From: Polaribacter sp.
Lineage (GTDB): Bacteria > Bacteroidota > Bacteroidia > Flavobacteriales > Flavobacteriaceae
Direction: 5' to 3'
NCBI GenBank assembly: GCA_030731695.1
Contig: JANQTK010000082.1
Span: forward strand, 3,736-10,345
Length of the DNA: 6,610 bases
Shown: in pieces, positions 1 through 5,402 of the stretch
How the letters are laid out: each line of letters opens with the position of its first letter
Position numbering within the stretch: the first letter of the stretch is position 1
The notes under the pieces: generated by a model
The model's input: only the letters and a program-made list of their open reading frames with translations
Told to the model about the DNA's origin: nothing
The model's database searches: none
Program-made: the position numbers and the translations under genes

Positions 1-68
1 TTTTCTGTTGCTAAAAAAGGGAAAATTGCACGTAATTGCGCATAAAAATCTGCAGGTTTTTGAATCAT
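1..68 (-). CDS. Partial gene, N-terminus only; possible RecD-like ATP-dependent DNA helicase
   Basis: Only the first 22 codons are inside the window; the gene runs off the left edge. The start is the ATG at 68-66 on the minus strand, which lies about 17 bases downstream of a perfect Bacteroidota -7 box. The peptide begins MIQKPADFYAQLRAIFPFLA and then reads TE. From memory, the pattern 'FY..L...FPF.PT' is how a family of roughly 470-residue RecD/UvrD-like helicases begins in flavobacteria, just before the Walker A region, and this family can sit beside DUF3822 and rsmD. No catalytic motif is visible, so the function is a guess from the N-terminal pattern and context. That a gene starts here is better supported than what it encodes. 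Confidence 0.45.
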   Translation of the reverse strand, partial: MIQKPADFYAQLRAIFPFLATE

Positions 69-84
69 AAAAAATATAATTCAA

Positions 85-92
85 CAAAGATA
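85..92 (-). promoter_or_regulatory. Predicted Bacteroidota -7 promoter element for the leftward gene
   Basis: Read on the minus strand, this is TATCTTTG, an exact match to the Bacteroidota sigma-A -7 consensus TAnnTTTG. It lies 16 bases before the ATG at 68, which implies a leader of only about ten bases. The matching -33 element is weak: a TTT at 111-109, about 16 bases away, instead of TTG. The assignment rests on the consensus match and on the position between divergent genes. Confidence 0.5.
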
Positions 93-135
93 CCTTTCTT
101 TATAAATAAAAGTTTTTATGATTGAAAAAAAATTG

Positions 136-143
136 TAGATTTG
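136..143 (+). promoter_or_regulatory. Predicted Bacteroidota -7 promoter element for the rightward operon
   Basis: The sequence is TAGATTTG, an exact match to TAnnTTTG. It lies 27 bases before the ATG at 171, so transcription would start near 150. A TTT at 113-115 sits about 20 bases upstream, where the -33 TTG would be expected, with one mismatch. The leader is A-rich (AAAACAAAATAAA before the ATG) with no Shine-Dalgarno core, as is usual in this phylum. This is the only strong promoter candidate for the three overlapping genes that follow. Confidence 0.55.
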
Positions 144-170
144 CCTTATTACTATTAAAAACAAAATAAA

Positions 171-902
171 ATGAGTTTATTACTAATGATTATAGGAGCT
201 GTCTTAGTAGCTGTTCTTCTTGCTTTCGCAATTGTTAAATATCTTCCTTTAAAATTACGTTGGATTCCTTCGATTTTCCTGTTAGCCATAGCCGTTTTTC
301 TTGGCTTTAAAATTTATGGAGGCATCATGGAACCTATCCAATTCAACAAAGAAAAGGTGAAGAAATATGCACCAGTTGTAGAGAATCTGAAAATAATCAG
401 AGATGCTGAAATAAAATTCTATGAAAAATACGGTAGATACACAAATAACAAAGATTTGTTGATCGCTTTTGTAGAACAAGCAAAACTTGCTTTAACAGAA
501 TCAAGAACCATCATTGAAAAAGAAAATAGAGGTGGTGGAGTTATTGTAGATGTAGAAAGAAGAGTAACTGATACTATTGGTTATGAGCCTGTTATGAAAT
601 ATTTCGAAGGTCGTGATTATAAAAACATGTTCAAAGTTCCTGGTGTTGAAGGAGTTGAATTTGAATTAGAAGTATCTAAAGTAGAAAAAGTGCAAGGATT
701 GGTTGTTCCTACTTTTATGGCTAGAACTTCTAAGAAAGCAATTTTAGTAGGTATGAACGAATCTCTAGTGAAACAAGAATTGGAAGCAATTGAAACTGAT
801 CAGATTAAAGGTGAATACGTGTCTGTTGGTTCTTTAGATGAAGTAACAACTGGAGGAAACTGGCCACCATCTTACGATAAAGCAGGTGAAAAAAAGCAGT
901 AG
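171..902 (+). CDS. Membrane-anchored protein of unknown function with a pseudopilin-like segment
   Basis: I do not recognise a named family. The 243-residue protein opens with two hydrophobic helices (about residues 2-22 and 31-49) separated by a basic turn (KYLPLKLR). By the positive-inside rule this puts the turn in the cytoplasm and residues 50-243 in the periplasm. Residues 68-100 are predicted helical and read 'VVENLKIIRDAEIKFYEKYG' followed by RYT. This resembles the stretch after the membrane helix in type II/IV pseudopilins, where an alpha helix with 'R.A...Y....G.Y' leads into the globular domain. No prepilin peptidase site (G before F/M-TLIE) is present, so it is not a classical pilin. 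The charged tail contains a GNWPP motif at 229-233. The start is the first ATG, 27 bases after a -7 box. The 3' end overlaps the next gene by 17 bases, which implies co-translation. The pilin resemblance is by eye. Confidence 0.8.
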   Translation: MSLLLMIIGAVLVAVLLAFAIVKYLPLKLRWIPSIFLLAIAVFLGFKIYGGIMEPIQFNKEKVKKYAPVVENLKIIRDAEIKFYEKYGRYTNNKDLLIAFVEQAKLALTESRTIIEKENRGGGVIVDVERRVTDTIGYEPVMKYFEGRDYKNMFKVPGVEGVEFELEVSKVEKVQGLVVPTFMARTSKKAILVGMNESLVKQELEAIETDQIKGEYVSVGSLDEVTTGGNWPPSYDKAGEKKQ

Positions 903-1704
903 TAGCATTTCTTTAAAAAAAACACACAATAAGATACTATCCATCCAATTTAGTTTGGATGGATTTTCTTTTTGTGTTTCAGATTTAATTTCAAAAGAAA
1001 TCATTTATTTTTCAGAATATATTTTTGATGAAACTCTCAATTCATTAGAAGATTTATCAGAAAAAATAAAATCTATTTTTAATGAAGACCCTATTTTGCA
1101 TTATGAATACAATGAAGTATTTGTTATTCATCAAAATAGTTTACATACGCTTATTCCTAATGATTTTTTTGATGATAATTCTTTAAATTCATATCTTGAT
1201 TTCAACATCAAAACTTTACAAACAGATTATATCACTTTTGATAATATTACCGAAATTGAAGCAAAAAATGTTTATGTACCTTATGTAAATATCAACAATT
1301 ATCTGTTTCAAAATTTTGGCGAATTTGAATATAAACATCACACAACTATTCTTTTAGAAAAATTGATTCAAAAAAATAATTTTGAAGAAAAGGTGATGTT
1401 CGTAAATGTAACTAAAAACACAATTGATATTATTGTTTTAGAACATAAAAAATTGATTTTATGCAATTCTTTTTCATACAAATCTAAAGAAGATTTTATC
1501 TATTACATTCTCTTTATTGCTGAACAATTACAATTAAATAATGAAGAATTCAAATTGTATTTTACAGGAGAAATATCCCTAGAATCAGACCTGTATCAAA
1601 TTGCATATACATACATTAAAAATGTGTATTTTCTAGAAAGTTCTCAGGCTATTTTCAAAGAATTAGACGCTAAAAAACATTCAAATTTTATTTTACTAGG
1701 ATGA
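886..1704 (+). CDS. DUF3822-family protein, predicted actin-like (PilM-like) fold
   Basis: This 272-residue protein has no signal peptide or membrane helix and should be cytoplasmic. The segment KILSIQFSLDGFSFCV at about 16-31, the position between a membrane protein gene and rsmD, and the length all fit DUF3822, a Bacteroidota-specific family. From memory, a structural-genomics structure from Bacteroides was described as having an actin-like ATPase fold. In that view residues 17-35 form the first beta hairpin and residues 168-230 (KVMFVNVTKNTIDIIVLEHK, then the helix around 203-217 and LYFTGEI) form the second lobe. The glycine-rich phosphate loop expected of a working ATPase is not obvious; only a single G in TGEI is seen. 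The start is a GTG at 886, 14 bases before the upstream stop; no in-frame ATG occurs until about residue 171, so GTG is forced. The 3' end overlaps rsmD by ATGA. The biochemical function is unknown. Confidence 0.8.
   Translation: MKKSSSSISLKKTHNKILSIQFSLDGFSFCVSDLISKEIIYFSEYIFDETLNSLEDLSEKIKSIFNEDPILHYEYNEVFVIHQNSLHTLIPNDFFDDNSLNSYLDFNIKTLQTDYITFDNITEIEAKNVYVPYVNINNYLFQNFGEFEYKHHTTILLEKLIQKNNFEEKVMFVNVTKNTIDIIVLEHKKLILCNSFSYKSKEDFIYYILFIAEQLQLNNEEFKLYFTGEISLESDLYQIAYTYIKNVYFLESSQAIFKELDAKKHSNFILLG
939..975 (+). terminator. Terminator-like hairpin inside the DUF3822 gene; possible attenuator
   Basis: The arms ATCCATCCAA (939-948) and TTGGATGGAT (955-964) are perfectly complementary over 10 bp around a six-base loop, TTTAGT. 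The right arm is followed by a T-rich run (TTTCTTTTTG). The structure begins 37 bases after the stop of the upstream membrane protein gene but lies within the coding sequence of the DUF3822 gene (about residues 18-27). The stem is only 40% GC, so termination would be partial at best. A ribosome translating from the GTG at 886 would mask it, while untranslated RNA could fold. Whether it works is inference. Confidence 0.35.
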
Positions 1705-2258
1705 GAATAATTTCAGGAAAACACAAAGGAAGAAGATTGCAAGCACCTAAAAACTTGCCAGTTCGTCCAACAACAGATATGGCTAAAGAAGGATTGTTCA
1801 ATGTTTTAAACAATCATTTTTATTTTGATGCGATTTCTGTAATTGATTTGTTTGCAGGTACTGGAAATATCAGTTATGAATTTGCTTCAAGAGGCAGCAA
1901 AAACGTAGTTGCTGTTGACGAAAATTACAATTGTATAAAATATATCAATAGTATTTCTAAAGAGCTTAATTTCGATATAAACAGTTATAAAAGCGATGTG
2001 TATTCTTTTTTAGAAAAAACAACTTTGCAAGCTGATATTATTTTTGCTGATCCACCATATCATTTCGAAACTGAAAAGTTTTTGCAAATTGTTGATGTTG
2101 TTTTTGAAAAAGAAATGATTGCTGAAGAGGGATTGTTAATCATTGAACATTCAAAAAATACGGATTTATCTCAACACAAAAACCATAGTTATGACAAACG
2201 ATATGGAGGAAATGTGTTTAGCTTTTTTGAATATAAAAACGAAGAAGAATCTTTATAA
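1701..2258 (+). CDS. rsmD: 16S rRNA (guanine(966)-N(2))-methyltransferase RsmD
   Basis: RsmD transfers a methyl group from S-adenosylmethionine to N2 of G966 in 16S rRNA on the small ribosomal subunit, in the cytoplasm. The 185-residue length is typical. The family N-terminus is clear: MRIISGKHKGRRL at 1-13, then RPTTDMAKEGLFNVL at 22-36. The SAM-binding motif I is DLFAGTGNIS (49-58), with the acidic residue of motif II at D73 in VVAVDENY. The catalytic N-methyltransferase motif is DPPY (117-120) in IIFADPPYHF. The ATG at 1701 overlaps the upstream TGA as ATGA, the classic translational-coupling arrangement. No promoter of its own is visible. The stop TAA at 2256-2258 overlaps the end of the convergent MoxR gene by six bases, leaving no room for a terminator between the two operons. 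Confidence 0.95.
   Translation: MRIISGKHKGRRLQAPKNLPVRPTTDMAKEGLFNVLNNHFYFDAISVIDLFAGTGNISYEFASRGSKNVVAVDENYNCIKYINSISKELNFDINSYKSDVYSFLEKTTLQADIIFADPPYHFETEKFLQIVDVVFEKEMIAEEGLLIIEHSKNTDLSQHKNHSYDKRYGGNVFSFFEYKNEEESL
2253..2258. other. TTATAA palindrome providing both stop codons of convergent genes
   Basis: The hexamer TTATAA is its own reverse complement. Read rightward, its second half is the TAA of rsmD; read leftward, its second half is the TAA of the MoxR gene. The two coding regions therefore overlap tail to tail by six bases. No hairpin or T-run terminator was seen nearby on either strand. Confidence 0.9.
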
Positions 2259-3206
2259 AAGTGAATTTATGATATCCGAAACTGTAATTCCTTCAGCCTC
2301 AGCTTTGTAATTTTTTACAATTCTGTGCGATAAAATTGGAATAGCAACTGCCTTTACATCCTCAATATCTGGTGAATATTTTCCACGAACTGCTGCATGT
2401 GCTTTTGCTGCTAAAACTAAATTTTGAGAAGCTCTTGGTCCTGCTCCCCAATCTAAATAATTTTTAACCATTTCTGTAGCTTCAGCTGATTTAGGTCTTG
2501 TTTTTCCAACCAATCTTACAGCATATTCAACCACATTATTCGTCACAGGAATTTTTCGAATTAATTGTTGAATTTCAATAATTTCTGGTCCTGAAAAAAT
2601 AGCATTCAATTGTTGATTTTGATTGCTTGTAGTGTTAAAAACCACTGCTACTTCTTCTTCAAAAGAAGGATATTCTAGATTAATAGAAAACATAAAACGA
2701 TCCAATTGGGCTTCTGGCAATGGATAGGTTCCTTCTTGTTCAATAGGGTTTTGGGTTGCTAATACAAAAAATGGCAGGTCTAATTTATAATGATTTCCTG
2801 AAATCGTTACAGAACGCTCTTGCATTGCTTCCAACAAAGCTGCTTGCGTTTTTGGAGGTGTTCTATTGATTTCATCTGCCAAAATAATATTGGAAAAAAT
2901 AGGGCCTTTTATAAAAGCAAATTGCCTGTTTTGATCTAAAATTTCGCTTCCCAAAATATCTGAAGGCATTAAATCTGGTGTAAATTGAATGCGTTTAAAA
3001 TGCAATCCTAAAACGTCAGAAACCGTATTTACCAATAATGTTTTTGCCAAGCCAGGAACACCAATCAATAAGGAGTGTCCTCCACAAAAAATCGACAAAA
3101 GCGTAAAATTTACAGCATCTTTTTGTCCTATAATTACTTTCCCTATTTCGGTTTGTAATGATTGGTATTTTTTTACCAAATCATTTACAGCTTCCACATC
3201 AGACAT
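2253..3206 (-). CDS. MoxR-family AAA+ ATPase
   Basis: MoxR proteins are cytoplasmic AAA+ ATPases thought to act as chaperones that remodel or activate partner proteins or complexes. The 317-residue length is standard. Visible motifs are Walker A GVPGLAKT (49-56, the usual MoxR variant), Walker B IILADE (107-112) followed by INRTPPKTQAALLEAMQE, sensor 1 ATQNP (150-154), the YPLPEAQLDRF block with the arginine finger (161-171), and sensor 2 GAGPRASQ (254-261). The C-terminal helical domain is complete, so the enzyme looks intact. The ATG at 3206 shares one base with the stop of the upstream SurA-like gene (TAATG), so translation is probably coupled. MoxR genes often precede DUF58 and von Willebrand factor A (Bat) genes. 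Here nothing follows in the operon because rsmD is convergent, so the physical partner is not identified by context. The substrate is unknown. Confidence 0.95.
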   Translation of the reverse strand: MSDVEAVNDLVKKYQSLQTEIGKVIIGQKDAVNFTLLSIFCGGHSLLIGVPGLAKTLLVNTVSDVLGLHFKRIQFTPDLMPSDILGSEILDQNRQFAFIKGPIFSNIILADEINRTPPKTQAALLEAMQERSVTISGNHYKLDLPFFVLATQNPIEQEGTYPLPEAQLDRFMFSINLEYPSFEEEVAVVFNTTSNQNQQLNAIFSGPEIIEIQQLIRKIPVTNNVVEYAVRLVGKTRPKSAEATEMVKNYLDWGAGPRASQNLVLAAKAHAAVRGKYSPDIEDVKAVAIPILSHRIVKNYKAEAEGITVSDIINSLL

Positions 3207-4588
3207 TAGTTAGCAGTTTCTTTTTTCCAATTTTTTTCAAACGTACATTTATTGTGAATTTCAGATAATTTAATGTAAGTATCTTTTATTTTTTCTTTTG
3301 ACCATTTAGCAATCACTTCTTCTTTCTTTTTCATCAATGCCAATTCTTGAATTTTCACATAATCCTGCACTAAATCTGCAACGTGAGTGTCTGTTCTTTC
3401 TCTCATCAACATAAATTTGAACATTTTTATGCCACTTTGATCTTGATCAAAAAACACATATGTATATTCTCCTTTTTTTAATTCTGCAACTTTACCATAC
3501 AAATCTGGATCCATTCTTGTCAAATCAAATTTTGATTCGCCATTGTAAGGGTTTGAAATCAATCCTCCATCGTTTTTGGTATCATCATCTTGAGAATATT
3601 GTTTTACAGCTTCTTCAAAAGTTATTTTACCATCTAAAATATCTTGTTTCACCTGTTCAGCTTTGCTTTTTGTGTCATTTATCAATTGATCAGGAACACT
3701 TGGACGCATCAAAATATGAGATGCAATTCGTTTATTTCCTCTAATTTCATGCAATTGCATGATGTGATATCCAAAATCTGATTTGAAAGGTTTTGAAACT
3801 TGACCTACATCTAAACTAAAAGCTGTTTCTTTAAATTCTTTGATGAAAGGAGAATCCTTAGTTACCTCGTATTGACCTCCATTGCTTGTTACTCCTGGAT
3901 CATCAGAATTGATAATCGCTTTCATTTTAAAATTAGCTCCTTCTTCTATTTGAGTTTTTATCTCATTCAATTTTTCAATGATACGATCATCTTCTTCTTT
4001 TGATGGAATTGCTTTAAATACAATTTGTGCAATTTCTACTTCTGCAGGAATTTCTGGCAATTCGCCTTTATCTTTCAAACCGTTAAAATACAAACGTACT
4101 TCTTCTGGTGTTACATCAACTTTTTCTGTAATTTTTGCTTGCTCTCTTTGGATAAGCATATTGTCTTTTTCAACATTGTAGATTTCAGTTTTTAAATCTT
4201 CAATACTATTAAAACCATAGGCTTTAATTACTTTATCAACCGAACCAAATTCTTGGGTAAAGTATGCAATATTTCTATCTACATTCGCTGTAATTTCAGC
4301 ATCAGAAACAGTAACACTATCTACAACTGCATGATGAGACAATAGTTTTTGTTGCATCAATTCTTCTAACATTTCACAGTCAGAAATTTTAATTTTCCCC
4401 TCTGATCTTTTTTCGATTTCTTGTTTGAACTTTTCAATATCAGAATTCAAAACAATGTTTTTACCAATAACTACGGCAACTCCATCAATTTTTACTCTTT
4501 GTGAAAAGCTGGAAAAACTTGTGAATCCTAAGAAAAGGAAAAATATAATTAGGTTAGTATGTTTTAAAGTTGTTGTTTTTTGTGGCAT
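3206..4588 (-). CDS. SurA-like secreted peptidyl-prolyl isomerase/chaperone with two parvulin domains
   Basis: This predicted periplasmic foldase (460 residues) should bind unfolded outer-membrane proteins and catalyse proline isomerisation. Residues 1-30 form a signal peptide: basic start, hydrophobic core LIIFFLFLGF, likely cut after FSQ near 30. Residues 32-165 match the SurA N-terminal chaperone region (GVAVVIGKNIVLNSD, then an EELMQQKLL helix). Parvulin domain 1 spans about 183-282 with the canonical FGYHIMQL (272-279). Domain 2 spans about 287-397 and opens with ASHILMR, but its end (about 387-394) reads GIKMFKFM in place of FGYHI, so it has diverged. A C-terminal helix completes the SurA layout. 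The ATG at 4588 is the only sensible start before the signal peptide and gives a 35-base overlap with the upstream lipoprotein gene. The stop overlaps the MoxR start (TAATG). Orthology to Escherichia coli SurA is inferred from architecture only, so no symbol is given. Confidence 0.92.
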   Translation of the reverse strand: MPQKTTTLKHTNLIIFFLFLGFTSFSSFSQRVKIDGVAVVIGKNIVLNSDIEKFKQEIEKRSEGKIKISDCEMLEELMQQKLLSHHAVVDSVTVSDAEITANVDRNIAYFTQEFGSVDKVIKAYGFNSIEDLKTEIYNVEKDNMLIQREQAKITEKVDVTPEEVRLYFNGLKDKGELPEIPAEVEIAQIVFKAIPSKEEDDRIIEKLNEIKTQIEEGANFKMKAIINSDDPGVTSNGGQYEVTKDSPFIKEFKETAFSLDVGQVSKPFKSDFGYHIMQLHEIRGNKRIASHILMRPSVPDQLINDTKSKAEQVKQDILDGKITFEEAVKQYSQDDDTKNDGGLISNPYNGESKFDLTRMDPDLYGKVAELKKGEYTYVFFDQDQSGIKMFKFMLMRERTDTHVADLVQDYVKIQELALMKKKEEVIAKWSKEKIKDTYIKLSEIHNKCTFEKNWKKETAN

Positions 4589-5402
4589 CTTGTAATATTA
4601 TTTTTTCTATATCTTTAATCAATTCTATTTTGCGTCTGTGCAAAATCATTTGTTTTATTTGTGGTTTTATATAATTCAATGGCGCTGTTTCATTTCGAAC
4701 CAAAACATCATTAATAGAAATCAAATATAACCCTATTGAATCTTGTTTTTCAAGATATTTGGTTTTATTTAACAAAATATCTCTCGAAAATGGTAAAATT
4801 GTGGAAATTTTGTCAACTGATGTCCAAACATCATTATTAAATTGAAATTGCTTAAAGCTTAATTGTTGCTTTTGCAATGATTCTAAATCGTCAATTCTTT
4901 CTGATCTAAAAAGCCGAATCAATTCGTTTTTATTGACCACTTTATGATCAAAATGAAGGTATTTTATTTTGATTAAATCTTCATTCAATTTAAAGTTCTC
5001 TTTGTTTATTTTGTAAAAATCATCAATTTCATTCGAATAAATTACAGTGTCTAATTGTTGATTGATTAACATTTCCTTGTAATTATTAATCAACAAACTT
5101 TCTCGGTAATCATTGACTAATTTATTTATTTCGTTGGTGGTTTCTAGGGAACTATTTTTTTCTGCTTTTGATAATAATAGTTGTTTTAAAGCCCAATTAT
5201 TGATAAAACTTCTTACCAAAAGTGTACTATCATTTTTAGTATAGTTTTCTGGTAAAATAGATTTGATATCGTCTCTAAACAATTTTTGGGTATTTACAAT
5301 GGCTACAATTTCCTCTTCTTCCTCTTCTTTACTCCGAAAATCAAAGTATTCACAAGACGTAAAAAAAAGTATTCCAAAAAATAAAAGCAACAACTGTTTC
5401 AC
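4554..5402 (-). CDS. Predicted lipoprotein, SurA/parvulin-like without a canonical isomerase motif
   Basis: This 282-residue protein has a lipoprotein signal: basic start MKQ, hydrophobic core, and lipobox FTSC with lipidated Cys17. A run of six glutamates (26-31) follows. Residues 31-120 (VAIVNTQKLFRDDIKSILP, then long helices) look like the N-terminal chaperone region of SurA/PpiD proteins. Residues 135-245 keep the outline of a parvulin domain: first strand LIKIKYLHF (139-147), last strand GLYLISINDVL, then the helix following APLNYIKPQIKQMILHRRK. The FGYHI-type motif and usual catalytic residues are missing. It is probably a non-catalytic holdase or docking partner; that is inference. The start is a GTG at 5402 whose G is also the last base of the upstream TAG (TAGTG). 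It lies between two bona fide isomerase genes, and its last eleven codons overlap the start of the next gene. Confidence 0.85.
   Translation of the reverse strand: MKQLLLLFFGILFFTSCEYFDFRSKEEEEEEIVAIVNTQKLFRDDIKSILPENYTKNDSTLLVRSFINNWALKQLLLSKAEKNSSLETTNEINKLVNDYRESLLINNYKEMLINQQLDTVIYSNEIDDFYKINKENFKLNEDLIKIKYLHFDHKVVNKNELIRLFRSERIDDLESLQKQQLSFKQFQFNNDVWTSVDKISTILPFSRDILLNKTKYLEKQDSIGLYLISINDVLVRNETAPLNYIKPQIKQMILHRRKIELIKDIEKIILQDATKNNNFKTY
5310..5327 (-). repeat. Two tandem 9-bp copies encoding a hexaglutamate run
   Basis: On the coding strand GAAGAGGAA occurs twice in tandem and encodes EEEEEE just after the lipidated cysteine of the lipoprotein. The unit is a multiple of three, so gain or loss of a copy would change the acidic run without breaking the frame. 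It is a small feature and may be simple glutamate codon bias. Confidence 0.6.

Noticed and set aside
282..479. Minus-strand open frame of 65 codons inside the first membrane protein gene
   Set aside because: It lies wholly antisense within a well-supported gene, has no start context or recognisable domain, and has a composition typical of a shadow frame.
3038..3062. Walker A of the MoxR protein reads GVPGLAKT instead of the textbook GxxGxGKT
   Set aside because: This variant is normal for the MoxR family and does not indicate a broken ATPase.
2989..3213. Plus-strand open frame opposite the MoxR N-terminus
   Set aside because: It is antisense to the conserved Walker A region, with no promoter or domain; a shadow of the MoxR coding frame.
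3747..3762. Perfect 16-base palindrome TCATGCAATTGCATGA
   Set aside because: It falls inside the conserved parvulin motif coding HIMQLHEI, far from any promoter. In AT-rich DNA of this length one such palindrome can arise by chance, so I do not call it an operator.
3460..4181. Two plus-strand open frames (3460-3744 and 3978-4181) opposite the SurA-like gene
   Set aside because: Both are antisense to conserved parvulin sequence with no family features; their hydrophobic or serine-rich make-up follows from the opposite strand's codons.
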